DNA of 15,113 bases, taken from contig SDVU01000325.1 of NCBI GenBank assembly GCA_016256075.1, forward strand, positions 1-15,113, written 5' to 3'. Of the stretch, positions 1 to 8,745 are shown in pieces. The DNA is from Dictyocoela muelleri. Its lineage: Eukaryota; Microsporidia. The notes under the pieces were generated by a model that saw nothing but the letters and a program-made list of their open reading frames with translations, was not told the DNA's origin and made no database searches. Each line of letters opens with the position of its first letter. Position 1 is the first letter of the stretch. Both the position numbers and the translations under genes were made by a program.

Positions 1-164
1 AATGAATGAGTTTAAAGCAGTGTACTTAGAAATTTTTTCTTCATTCATTTTTAAGGGGTTGTTAAAAATAAAATTTTTTAAAAAAAAGTACAAAAAGACG
101 GCTTAAAAAATCTTAGACGGTTAACCGTCCAAATTTCGGTCTCTACTTATAATTTTAATCACGG
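1..164. other. AT-rich flank, no gene
   Basis: No coding frame is visible. The stretch holds a 9-bp inverted pair (AATGAATGA at 1-9, TCATTCATT at 41-49) and a perfect 14-bp palindrome, GACGGTTAACCGTC, at 116-129. Neither can be tied to a known site. Confidence 0.5.
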
Positions 165-449
165 CTAATTTTTTAATGATAATTTACTCAATAAAGTAGT
201 CTTTAAATCATATAAACGTTTGTATAATATTATAATAACTGTTCATCAATATTTTTCAGTATAACTTATTAATAAAAATACATATATATATACCTAAAAA
301 AATTCCCCTCTGAGAATTTTTTAAAGTATTTTTTATTTTTATTAATAAGTTATACTAAAAAATATTTATGAACAGTTATTATAATATTATACAAACGTTT
401 ATATCATTTAAAGACTACTTTATTGAGTAAATTATTATTAAAAAAATAG
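165..449. repeat. Foldback palindrome with 116-bp arms
   Basis: Two 116-bp arms (165-280 and 334-449) are reverse complements with no gaps and 5 mismatches by hand alignment, about 96% identity. The 53-bp spacer (281-333) is unrelated. Transcribed, this would give one long hairpin. The arms contain no open frame, so this is either a foldback/MITE-type non-autonomous element or a large inverted duplication. No convincing target-site duplication was found. The high arm identity suggests it is young or homogenised by gene conversion. Confidence 0.9.
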
Positions 450-488
450 TCGCATTCTGGTACTAGTACCTAAAATATTTTGGGGAAA

Positions 489-841
489 GACAATAAGCGG
501 TCATAACTATATAATTACGTATATAGACAGTGTTCTGGCGTGCATTGCTGATTAAAACTTTGTATAATCTGACAATCAAGAAAAGGGACTCTCTTTGGTG
601 TGGGGATTAGTGCGGCGACGCATCTCGGAAAAAAGTAGTATGTAATATAAATTAAAGAAAATCAACTTATTACCTGTATCTTGCTGAGTCATTGATAAAA
701 CAAAGAGAGCGTATAGAGCTGGTCTTGTGGGTCTCTTAGGAAGTGAAAAATTATTATAACACCAAGAAATAAAAATTAAAAACCACGGTAGGAGACAACT
801 CTCTGGGTTGACAGCTATGGATGTTGTCAACGTGTAATATA
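489..841 (+). repeat. Unidentified ~355-bp repeat, copy 1
   Basis: This segment aligns end to end, with indels, to 1391-1745. Near-identical blocks (for example GCGGTCATAACTATATAATT, GTGCGGCGACGCAT, GAGTCATTGATAAAAC, and CCACGGTAG before GACAACTC) alternate with diverged stretches. That pattern suits a structured RNA or a SINE-like body better than a protein. A hairpin with TGCG/CGCA stem and GNRA-type loop GCGA lies at 611-622. GACAAC (794-799) can pair with GTTGTC (823-828). Homology stops abruptly after GTAATATA. A 94-codon open frame on the minus strand inside this copy is not kept in copy 2, so I do not call a gene. Orientation is arbitrary. Confidence 0.75.
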
Positions 842-1295
842 AGGCAGTCCGAAAAGTCAACGAAATTTAGTTCATGAAAAATTAACAAAAAATAATATTA
901 ATTAAATTTACAGCTTATTAAATAACCTTATCTAAAAACATAAATATCATCATAAAATGTAACTTATAGAAGTTTCTTATTTTTTTTTTCCTTTTGTCTA
1001 ATGAATTATTAAAAACCGATTATTTATTAAAATTTTTAATCATTCCATTATTTTACTTAAAGTAAAATAATGGAGCTGATCACAAATTTTAATCTATTAT
1101 TGTTTAATTTTATTAACAATAAACTCTTTTGTTATTTTTTTACTCACTGAATAGGTTTTCGATTTAATAACTTTCGTTTTGTAAAATAAGTCAAAATTCT
1201 TGTGGATGAATGATGTAGAGTTTCCATGATGAAATTTTTAAGCCTTTTTTATAAATGACTTACATTATCATTTAAAAATATCTAACCTTTTATTC
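842..1295. other. Gene-free AT-rich stretch with a 29-bp palindrome
   Basis: I see no coding signal here. The only structure is a perfect 14-bp stem around one base, CCATTATTTTACTT/AAGTAAAATAATGG at 1045-1073. It could be a bidirectional terminator-like hairpin or simply another small palindrome of the kind this window is full of. Confidence 0.5.
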
Positions 1296-1366
1296 GGCAA
1301 TATAGCTCAGTGGTTAACAATCTAGAATGTAAATAAAGTATCGTAGTTCAGATCCCGCTGACGTCA
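1296..1366 (+). pseudogene. tRNA-like relic with A and B boxes
   Basis: TAGCTCAGTGG (1303-1313) matches the RNA polymerase III A-box consensus perfectly. AGTTCAGATCC (1345-1355) resembles a B box and starts 42 bases after the A box, close to normal tRNA spacing. The would-be acceptor strands and T stem pair poorly and no convincing anticodon arm forms, so it is not a functional tRNA. It ends about 25 bp before repeat copy 2 (1391-1745), giving a SINE-like layout of tRNA-related head plus body, but copy 1 of that repeat lacks such a head. Confidence 0.4.
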
Positions 1367-1390
1367 CTCTTTAATAAATAATGAAGAAAT

Positions 1391-1745
1391 GACATTAAGC
1401 GGTCATAACTATATAATTATTGTATATATAAAGTTTTTTCAAGTGTGATATAGCTGATTAAGACTTGGTCTAATATGACAAAGAAGCAGAGGGGCTCTCT
1501 TAGGTGGAGATGAGTGCGGCGACGCATTTAAGCAAAAAGTAGTGAGAAATAAAAATCCATGAAAGCCACTAATTACCTGTATCCTGCTGAGTCATTGATA
1601 AAACGAAGATCGCGTATACAGCTGGGCTTTTGGGGGTAGCTTAGGATGTGACGTATTATTGGAACACCAAAAACCAAAAGTCACAGACCACGGTAGAAGA
1701 CAACTCAAGGGTAGGCCGCTATTTATGTTGTCAACATGTAATATA
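1391..1745 (+). repeat. Unidentified ~355-bp repeat, copy 2
   Basis: This is the second copy of the repeat at 489-841, in the same orientation and about 550 bp downstream. The same blocks are conserved. Its GNRA-capped hairpin is at 1515-1526 (TGCG-GCGA-CGCA) and can be extended by four more pairs including wobbles. GACAAC (1699-1704) and GTTGTC (1727-1732) again face each other. Both copies carry GGG-rich CTCTTAGG or TAGCTTAGG blocks in the body. Bases 1386-1404 also match the minus strand near 13971-13989. Beyond 1745 the two copies have nothing in common. Confidence 0.75.
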
Positions 1746-2785
1746 TTTATCGTTATAATTTTATTTTTTAAATTTTGTCATAAATTTTTCGGTGAGTTTA
1801 TGGAAAAACTAACCGAAAACATCAACAGAAAATCACCATGGTAAGTTTTCTATCAGCGGTAATATAATATATAATATATAAAATAATTTAGAAGAACTCA
1901 AATAATAAAATGTCTATAATTTTGATTAAAGCAAGTTTGTATTCGTTTAATCAATTTTCTGGGTAATTTTATAGATTAAAAAGAAATAAAACCTGACATG
2001 ATGGCATCAAAAAAATTTAAATACCAGAAAAATAACAAAAAAAGATATTTGAAAGATTATGCGGTCTAATTAATGGGTTAAGATTCCATATTGTGCTTAT
2101 ATGCATACTTATCTCTATTCTATACAAAAAAAATCCGTAAAAGACTTTAATGTAATTTTAAATATCAAAGAAAACTTACTGATGTCTTAATTAAGACCTA
2201 CAAAAAAGCTCTAATATCTTTCATAGACCATAAAAAAGATTTTTAAATGTATTGTAATGCCTCAGCAACGTGTATCTTAGCAGTTTTATACTATGAGAAA
2301 GAGTTATATGTTTTTCAGTAGTATGTACAAAAGGGCCTGCAAAAAATTTTATTATCACTAAAAGCAGATCTTAGCAATACTAAACGTCCTGAAAAGGTTA
2401 AAAAATCCGTTGTTTAATATAAAGCCTTAATTATACAGTCAAAAAAATATAACATAACATTTTAGTTTATTAAGTATATCAATTTACGGAAATCAGCAAA
2501 TTAAGAATTTCGTAAGAAATAATACAAATTAAATGAAATGAGATTAAGGAAGCGATTATAGTAACAAAAAGATATGTATTTAGAATATCTGATCATAAAC
2601 TATACGTAACCAAGTAATTATTACTTAGTCATAATATAATAATCTTAAACAGTCATATTGAAAAAATAAATATAGCTTAAACTCTAAAAATACAATTAAA
2701 AAGCCTTTTAAAAGATGCGTATGCTCAATAATTTAATAAAGGGTATAGAAAATTCTTCAGACGATAACACAATATATTAAAATAA
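1746..2785. other. Degraded, possibly once-coding region
   Basis: There is no intact gene. Plus-strand frames between about 1990 and 2460 have stretches with more mixed composition than the surrounding poly-A/T and read like decayed coding sequence, but I recognise no family. It could be an upstream part of the retroelement fossil that follows, or an unrelated relic. The rest is featureless AT-rich DNA. Confidence 0.3.
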
Positions 2786-2789
2786 ATAA

Positions 2790-3165
2790 ATTACAAAGAT
2801 TATGTTATGAAGTTACATCTAAATGTATTTAATGTTCACAAGAAAGAAAAAATGATAAAGAAAACAAATTTTTTACTTTGATTATATATTTAAATTAAAT
2901 AACAAACAAAGATATGGTATCCTAGACATCAAAGACCTGATATCCTTGAAACATTTTATTTTAGAAACTAGCGAAAGATGTTTTCATTTACTTCTATCAA
3001 CTGGTTTTTTTTCAATATTTATAATCGTATGCATATTATTTTAAATGAACACACTGAAAGTAACAAAAGGCTTCATAAAAAGATTAATATTAAGAATAAA
3101 AATGCAAGAGTGTTTTCTAGCTGACAAAGGTAGAGAACTCCCCTAGAAAATCTCAATAAAATGCT
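2790..3165 (+). mobile_element. Probable retroelement integrase fossil
   Basis: Plus-strand translation gives patches resembling an LTR-retrotransposon-type integrase: a cysteine-rich zinc-finger-like patch near 2800-2840, then a patch reading RYGILDIKDLIS near 2910-2945, and near 3120-3140 ADKGREL, which recalls the DNGREF block. The order and spacing suit an integrase of the Ty3/gypsy kind, but the similarity is read by eye and weak. The copy is old and broken in several places. A large palindrome begins about 25 bp downstream. No LTRs were recognised. Confidence 0.3.
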
Positions 3166-3190
3166 AAAAAACCAAAAAAAATATGGTACT

Positions 3191-3469
3191 ACTTCCTTCT
3201 CTAACCCAAAAATTTTTAATGTGAAATCCAATGTAAATATGTTTAAAGGAGCACAAGTGTGTTTTTAATATGAATATGAATGTATTGTTAAATGTTCTCA
3301 TTTTTATATATAAAATTTCTTTATTTAGCGAAGCTAAATATAGAAATATAATATTTTAAAATGAAAATATTTATCAATGCATTCATATTCGTATTAAAAA
3401 CACACTTGTGCTCCTTTAAACATATTTACATTGGATTTCACATTAAAAATTTTTGGGTAATAGGAAGTG
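3191..3469. repeat. Large palindrome, foldback family 1
   Basis: The sequence is self-complementary almost from end to end about a centre at 3331. The innermost hairpin is TTTAGC-GAA-GCTAAA (3324-3338). The outer arms from about 3205 to 3265 are nearly perfect complements of about 3397 to 3457 (for example GGAGCACAAGTGTG against CACACTTGTGCTCC), while the inner arms are more diverged. The outermost bases (ACTTCC...GGAAGT) pair with a small offset. The central ~125 bp are related to the palindrome at 4497-4651. No coding content and no clear target duplication were seen. Confidence 0.9.
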
Positions 3470-4496
3470 TTTATAATTCAACATCTATTTAAAAAAATGG
3501 AAAATAAAATAATTATTTTTTAAAATAATTATTTATTAAAAAAAATAAAAAAACGTCAGCCGATTCGGTATTTCTATAGTTCCAGAAGAAGATCCCACAT
3601 TTAAATGATCATCAATATCTTATTTTTATATCATAAGACAATTGTGTTGCTTTTTCAGGCGCGTTGACAAATTTAATCTTTTGGGTATTAATTTTTGTTA
3701 TAGGTCAACAAATTTTTTTTATCGCAAACTGTGTTGTGCAAATAATCTATATCTTTATAATAATTATAATCTTGCCTCAAATCTGTTATTTTTTGTGATT
3801 TCTACCGATTTTTTTAATTATAGGTAATAAGGATATGGCCTATATCTTTATAAACATTCCCACACAACACATATTTGGATTTACTTCTATTATTCTAAAT
3901 ACAAAAATTGCTTCTGCTGATTAACGTTTTCTATATTTCCTTTAGTCCGATGACTTTCATCAATCGAACTTCTTTAAATAGACGAATTATTTTCATAGTT
4001 CTTTTTTCAAAAAAACATTTTATTTCTTTTTTTAAATTTAAATAATGTAATATATCCATTCTTAGTTAATTTACAATTCATCAGGTTATGATATATGAAG
4101 AAGTGCATGCAAAGGAAATAAATGTATTGCGAATAGTAAAATGTTTTTATATTAAATTTCCAATTATGAATTCGGAATCAGTCAGAATACCATACTTTTT
4201 ATTGCAATAATCACAATAAAATATCAAAAACAATCTTTCAAATGACTTTTTGTTTTCTGATATATTTCTCCGGCATACGACATTTTTTTTGTTTCAGGTA
4301 TATACATATATCTTTCAATAAACATCTCTATTTTTTATAATAATGCCCACTAATTAATAAAAATACATTCCTTTCATTCTATTTATTTGATGTAAAAGCA
4401 AAAGGGTGATTTTTTTAAATAAATTTGAATTATAAACACTTTATATGACCCATAATTTTCTTTAAGATAACTTAAATTAAATATGTGCGTATGAGT
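3470..4496. other. Gene-free AT-rich stretch
   Basis: There is no supportable gene. A 61-codon open frame at 3642-3827 is low-complexity and lies in a region that looks more like decayed coding sequence on the opposite strand, where the block TTATAAAGATATAG-like occurs twice within about 130 bp. I could not assign a family. The rest is AT-rich with no repeat structure that I could see. Confidence 0.4.
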
Positions 4497-4651
4497 AACT
4501 TGCGTTTTAAAACGAATATGATTGTATTTTTAAGTTAATCGTTTTTATATATAATATTTCTATATTTAGCTTCGCTAAATATAAAAATATTATATATAAA
4601 AATAAAAATAATTTAAATACATTTGTATTCGTTTTTTTAAACGCAAGTTTA
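4497..4651. repeat. Palindrome, foldback family 1, second member
   Basis: This is a ~155-bp palindrome centred at 4572 with apex TTTAGC-TTC-GCTAAA (4565-4579), the exact reverse complement of the apex at 3324-3338. Terminal arms are AACTTGCGTTTTAAAACG and its near complement ending CGCAAGTTT. The inner part, with CGAATATGATTGTATT on the left arm, matches the core of the 3191-3469 palindrome, whereas the outer arms differ. Two members sharing core and apex argue for a dispersed foldback family rather than one-off inverted duplications. Confidence 0.85.
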
Positions 4652-4699
4652 GCCCTAAAAATATATTTTAATTTGCTTCTCTCAATAAGAAATTATAGG

Positions 4700-4890
4700 T
4701 CATAGGAAGGTAGCAATACCAAATTTATCATAGTTTCACATTTCAGTTATATTCAAAAGTCAATTTGGTTGTTGAGAAATTGGATCTAAAAGGGTGTACT
4801 GCATTAAGAATGTCAATAACTCTAAGACTGTTGAAATCATAAAAAAAAATTATTAAGCTAAATATTATCTTAAATTCATCTGCTGGGCGC
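4700..4890 (-). mobile_element. Integrase fossil, copy A
   Basis: This segment is a diverged direct duplicate of 7094-7315. The best-matching stretch is about 4790-4887 against 7230-7317, with blocks such as ATGTCAATAACTCTAA, AAATCATAAAAA and AAGCTAAATAT. On the minus strand a short patch reads RVIDILNAV, as copy B reads RVIDIFNAVPL. That recalls the first-aspartate block of an LTR-retrotransposon-type integrase core. It is an old, broken fragment with no LTRs recognised. Family assignment beyond 'integrase kin' is a guess; Ty3/gypsy is the most likely in a microsporidian. Confidence 0.4.
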
Positions 4891-4975
4891 CGACCGAAAA
4901 ACTCTCAGAAAAAGAGTTTTCGGAAATCGTTTATGAAAAATTCGAATACGCTCTCATGCATAATGAAACATTGAT
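4887..4975. repeat. CGAAAACTC hairpin repeat, copy 1
   Basis: CCGAAAAACTC (4894-4904) pairs with GAGTTTTCGG (4914-4923). The following ATAATGAAAC-like tail parallels CTTAATGAAAC after the copy at 9967. It belongs with the copies at about 7112-7170, 9967-10055 and 14412-14470. It sits directly between integrase fossil A and the MULE relic, so it could be a terminus of either, but this cannot be shown. Confidence 0.5.
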
Positions 4976-5677
4976 TTTTATAAAAAAATCTACAAAAAAA
5001 GAAAAAAAAATATAATGATGTTTTTATCTATGTCTTTTCCAGGTAAAATAAAGACTCATTATCATAGAAGTGTTCAACAAATTTCTGTAGATACGACTCT
5101 ACACATATTTTGAAATCGATAAAGTACTTATTTCTGTTGAAAATTTTCCCACACGAAAAAAATAATAGTACGTCTAAAGAGAACGAGAAATTAAATGATC
5201 TTTCTTTGAATACTAATATTTCTTTTGATACAACAACAATTCATGAAACTAAAAAAAATACATAATTTTGATAATAGTATCATAGTAAATATAAATAGTT
5301 TGGAAATTATTATGTAAGCCTAAGAAATAAGAAAACTCCAGTTAATAAATAGAATGATGATATTTTACCAAATTTTCATTATACATATGATGGCGAAAGA
5401 GTCTTACAAATCGATACTGGTAAAGATTCTGAACAAAGAATTTTGATTTTTTACAGAACTGAAGTTTAATTTAAGCAAATGAGCATATTGTATTTTCGTG
5501 ATACTACTTTTAAAACAGCTAAAAAGGGTTCCTATCAAATATTTGTCGTTCACATAATAATTTTAAAAAACGCAATTCCGTTTTAATACTAATTTATGAT
5601 GAAAAAAATAAAGAATCATATGATTTTTTCTTGAAACATTTAGGTGAGAAGATAATAATTTACTGGATATATTTTAA

Positions 5678-5685
5678 GTAATTTT
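5678..5685 (+). repeat. 8-bp target-site duplication, left (GTAATTTT)
   Basis: GTAATTTT immediately precedes the Merlin element and matches GTGATTTT (6441-6448) immediately after it at 7 of 8 positions. Eight bp is a known duplication length for Merlin. Dropping the element and one copy restores continuity of the MULE relic. Confidence 0.8.
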
Positions 5686-5690
5686 GGTGG

Positions 5691-5736
5691 TTGTTTAGAA
5701 AGATGCCTACCTCATGGTAGGCATCTTTCTAAACAA
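5691..5736. repeat. Perfect 21-bp hairpin at the Merlin left end
   Basis: Bases 5691-5711 (starting TTGTTTAGAAAGATGCC) pair perfectly with 5716-5736 around the loop TCAT. The left arm is the terminal inverted repeat itself; the right arm is an inverted duplicate of it inside the element. The distance from this end to the transposase ATG (95 bp) is about 33 bp more than the ~62 bp seen at 8752 and 14949, as expected if the duplicate was added later. Confidence 0.95.
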
Positions 5737-5780
5737 AATCAATTTTTAAAATTTAATTAATGACCTATATTAATTTTAAA

Positions 5781-6285
5781 ATGATGGATAAAATAATTTT
5801 GAATTGTGATGACATGATTTCATTATTAAAAAATCTTTAGATATTATCAGCCACAAAAAGATGTTTAAAATGTGATGACACCTTTTTTAAAAAATTATAA
5901 GTTTACATTGCTAAAATACTACTGTTCTCGTAACCTTTGTCAATTTAGGCAAATTTTAAATTTAAATATTAGAAATTTAGGCGTATTTTAATTACATTTA
6001 CTATTTAGTGCCATACATTAATTATAAGCAACTTAACCTATTTTATAATTTATCAAATGGCACAATAATGAAATTAAATTAATGATTAATGTCAAAAAAA
6101 TTAGTTTACAACAAAGTTTATAAATCATTTTTTTGTTTTGTAGACTTGATTGTATACATACGAAAAAATATTGGGGGGTTTTGGTCATATTTTAATATTA
6201 AAAGATAAAAATGGTGTTAAAAGATGCATTAGATAGTTGAATATATTTAAAAAAAAAGTATATTTTATATTGTTAAGAGGCAAAT
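5781..6285 (+). pseudogene. Merlin transposase relic (N- and C-terminal parts)
   Basis: A start at 5781 opens a frame reading MMDKIILNCDDMISLLKNL, interrupted by a stop, then ATKRCLKCDD. This is the N-terminal zinc-ribbon knuckle CxxC of ISXO2-like transposases. In a shifted frame YYCSRNLCQFRQ (about 5915-5955) supplies the second cysteine pair. Near 6160-6220, NIGGFWSYF followed, one frame on, by NGVKRC matches the C-terminal motif around the catalytic Glu (compare NNIESFWSHLKSQ at 7988-7950, minus), with Gly in the Glu position. The region with the two catalytic Asp residues is missing. The piece between is too short and too decayed to code. Confidence 0.7.
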
Positions 6286-6440
6286 TTCAAAATATATTTG
6301 TGTATATTTTAATAAATTGTTAAATTTGATTGGTTATAATTAATTTTAATTAAAAAAATTATAATTTATTTTTTATTTTTTTAAAAATTTCAATCATAAG
6401 GGTCCCCCCTTAGTGGTGGGCATCATTCTAAACAAGCCCC

Positions 6441-6448
6441 GTGATTTT
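6441..6448 (+). repeat. 8-bp target-site duplication, right (GTGATTTT)
   Basis: This is the right-hand partner of GTAATTTT at 5678-5685, differing by one base. It abuts the right end of the Merlin element. Confidence 0.8.
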
Positions 6449-7093
6449 AATATAATTTTGGTCAATGCTTTAAGAAAGAAATTTTTCTTTATAATTTTAT
6501 ATGGTTAAATTTTCATTTTTCACAAATGGTTTCGTGTAATATTCAAAAATTATATTACGTAGTCGCATATAAAAACGATAATCGTTCAAAATTGGTCAAG
6601 TATTTAATGTTTTTGCTTATATTCCTGTTGAAAATGTTAAAAAAAAATCTGAAAAAATCAAGTCAATTGGTTAATAATTATAAGGAAAAAGAAAATTGTT
6701 TATATATTTTAAAAATAATTTGATTAATTCAAATTTAATTACCAAGAAAACCTCGTTTTAGGGTGTTAATGAAAGAATTATCGAAAATATACATACAACA
6801 GTTTAGAAGCATGTCATACTCAGTTAAACTCATTTGTCACTCGAACTCTGAAAATATTTTTAAAATAATTGTTTTTTAATTTTCAGGAGAAAAAAAATTA
6901 AAATTATTGTAAAACTCGATGAGAAACAAATAACAATTATCATGAGTAAAGAGTCCTGAAATCTGAATATAATAAGTAACCACCAAAATACATTGAATTT
7001 AATTTTTTCCCCTAATGAACTTATGAATTTTAAATTTATAAATTAAATTATTTTCACTTATTTATTTACATTTTATTTATTCACGTTAAATAT

Positions 7094-7315
7094 CTATAAT
7101 TTAAATTTGCTGGAGAATTTTCGGATTTTTTTCAATTGTTTTCCACCCCAGAGAGTTTTCGGGTTGCCATAATCACAAATCTCCGTATAATCATAAAGGC
7201 AATTCGATATATGAGAAACTGGACTGAGAAGTGGTACCGCATTAAAAATGTCAATAACTCTAAAACACCCAGAAATCATAAAAATAATTTACTAAGCTAA
7301 ATATGACATCCAATT
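7094..7315 (-). mobile_element. Integrase fossil, copy B
   Basis: On the minus strand this fragment reads RVIDIFNAVPLLSP and, further on, ICDYGNPKTLW. These recall two neighbouring blocks of the LTR-retrotransposon-type integrase catalytic core: the first-aspartate strand, and the 'YG.PK' segment before the second. It is a direct, diverged duplicate of 4700-4890. It is a short broken piece with no LTRs or other retroelement domains attached. It could instead derive from another integrase-bearing element. Sequence at 7112-7170 also resembles the CGAAAACTC hairpin family. Confidence 0.4.
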
Positions 7316-7671
7316 ATCTACTGGGCACTTACTATTCTAAGTATTTTGCAACGAACCTATATTTTACGACTATGCAAGTTCGATAGCACTTGATAAAATA
7401 AAAAAAATTGAGAAAATTAAATTATGGCCAAATAAAATTTCTTGATAAATCACTGCACAGAACAAATCTTAAATCAATTTATATAAGTCAATACGTTTTT
7501 TTAAAAACCTTACGAAAGATAAGATCGAACTTCTATACAAAGCCTATATCGAATAAAAAATCGCAAAGAATCAAAGCCATGTAATTATTGTGAAGGATGA
7601 GAAGGAATTATAATAGCAGTAAATCATATTTTTCCTTTAAAGGAAAGTGGGGTTTTAGGGTTTCAAGACCC
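7316..7671. other. Gene-free AT-rich stretch
   Basis: No supportable gene or repeat was found. A short plus-strand patch with cysteines (near 7575-7610) might be decayed coding sequence but is too short to classify. Confidence 0.35.
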
Positions 7672-7887
7672 GGGGCTTCTATCGCATATCGGCCAACCAT
7701 AAGGGGGGGCCTTGAAATAGAAATTAAAGAATTTAAAAAAAAATTATAAAAATTAATTCTAAAGAATAATTAAATATATTCATAAAAATTAATATAAAAA
7801 GAATAATTAAAAAAATTTTAATATCTCAATAAAAATATTTGAAAATTCTGCTTTACTACATTTAAGTAAATATCTTCTTTTAAACGT

Positions 7888-8689
7888 TTATGAGATGATC
7901 CAATTATCTATGTTGCATCTCTTAACACCATTTTCTTTTCGCATTTGTGATTTTAAATGAGACCAGAAGCTTTCAATATTATTTGTATGCTCTCCAGATA
8001 TATTTATGAAGCCTTCATTGTGAGGGACAATTACATGTTCCAAATTAAGATTATTAGCAACAAATGGATAAGAAGGATACCCGTCAGTTGTTAATAAGGA
8101 TCCAAAAATTATTTTTTGTGAGTACAGCAGAAAATGTCCTTGCATGTCTATTTGGAACTCGTGTTATGAAAAAAAAAATTCTCTGGTGCACTATCAATAC
8201 CACCAATAATTTAAACCGTATCTTTTGTTGCATCATCTGTGGATGAAATTTTTTTATTATACCTTTCTGCTAATAACAGTTTCATCAACTTCAACTTTAA
8301 TACCCAATCCACATAAATATACCGGTTTATCGTTGAAATAAATTCTGTAGCAGTTGAATTTATTCTTTTTATTATATCAATAGTGCTATCAGATATTCCT
8401 GAAAATAAAACAATTGACGATATGATGAACCCGCCATTATCAAATAAATCAATTTTTAATTTTTATTAATTTTTAAATTTGATTTATATGCAGTTTTTCT
8501 TTTCCTGCAAGAAGTGCATATACATCTGTATATTGAGTACTCTTTTTAGTTTTCCTTGTACACTTTTAACACCATCAAATTGCCAAGAGTCTCACAAGTT
8601 TTTGTAGAAGGAAGTATATCAAAATTTATTAGAAAATCAATTGTATCAGATAAATTAACAAATATTTTATTTTATAAATCAATAATCAT
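7888..8689 (-). pseudogene. Merlin (ISXO2-like, DD36E) transposase, frameshifted
   Basis: Merlin transposases excise and reinsert elements using a DDE triad. From the ATG at 8689 the frame reads MIIDL, a stop, then VNLSDTIDFLINFDILPST, the family's N-terminus; a cysteine-rich piece follows in another frame (about 8570-8540). GLGIKVEVDETVISRK carries the first Asp (8286-8284). After a shift comes ISSTDDATKDTV, a stop, then IIGGIDSAPENFFF. The longest intact part (8145-7888) has TDGYPSYP with the second Asp (8085-8083) and NNIESFWSHLKS with the Glu (7974-7972), exactly 36 residues apart. All three catalytic residues survive, but about four frame changes and two or more stops kill the gene. At ~267 codons it has normal family length. 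Confidence 0.85.
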
Positions 8690-8711
8690 AGGTTGGTATT
8701 TTTTTGCTTTT

Positions 8712-8745
8712 CTATCGTATTTCGGCCATGGCCTTAATACGATAG
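8712..8745. repeat. 34-bp near-perfect palindrome at a Merlin end
   Basis: CTATCGTAT (8712-8720) pairs with ATACGATAG (8737-8745) around the centre GGCCATGGCC, with three mismatched positions per arm. It occupies the right terminus of the 7672-8752 element. The left terminus has only one half of it (CTATCGCAT...CGGCC). It parallels the inverted-end hairpins at 5691-5736 and 11997-12037. Confidence 0.85.

Larger units (their letters stand above)
5686..6440 (+). mobile_element. Internally deleted Merlin element
   Basis: This is a 755-bp element with imperfect 26-bp terminal inverted repeats. The left end starts GGTGGTTGTTTAGAAAGATG (5686-5711). The right end read inward starts GGGGCTTGTTTAGAATGATG (6440-6415). 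It is flanked by near-identical 8-bp duplications. Inside are remnants of both ends of a Merlin transposase, but not the middle with the first two catalytic Asp residues, so it is a non-autonomous deletion derivative. Its left end carries an extra inverted copy of the terminus, forming a perfect hairpin (5691-5736). It interrupts the MULE relic, so it is the younger of the two. Confidence 0.85.
5035..6960 (+). pseudogene. MULE (Mutator-like) transposase relic, split by a Merlin element
   Basis: MULE transposases cut and paste DNA with a DDE domain. The relic follows the family's order. A basic His patch (KTHYHRS) lies near 5050. At about 5355-5460 the block LPNFHYTYDGERVLQ...ERILIF-type recalls the segment before the catalytic core. 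RDTTFKTAKKGSYQIFVVH (about 5497-5550) carries the first catalytic Asp (codon 5500-5502) of the D-x-TFK motif, followed by the YDEKNKESYDFFLKHL block (about 5597-5642). After the insertion, FHFSQMVSCNIQKL and VAYKND (about 6505-6565) match the C/H-FHFSQ motif, and NERIIENIHTTV then EACHTQLNSFV (about 6767-6835) match the C-terminus. At least three frame changes, several stops (for example after FYRTEV) and a 755-bp Merlin insertion at 5686-6440 make it dead. TIRs were not found. Confidence 0.8.

Noticed and set aside
576-860. 94-codon minus-strand open frame
   Set aside because: It lies inside repeat copy 1. The aligned copy 2 has length-changing indels that do not keep the frame, and no family is recognised.
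1600-1625. Hammerhead-ribozyme-like CTGCTGAGTC...CGAA core in repeat copy 2
   Set aside because: The core CTGANGA is not matched, the stem II bases do not pair, and the GAA is not conserved in copy 1.
3642-3827. 61-codon plus-strand open frame rich in F, Y and N
   Set aside because: Low-complexity composition typical of chance frames in AT-rich DNA.
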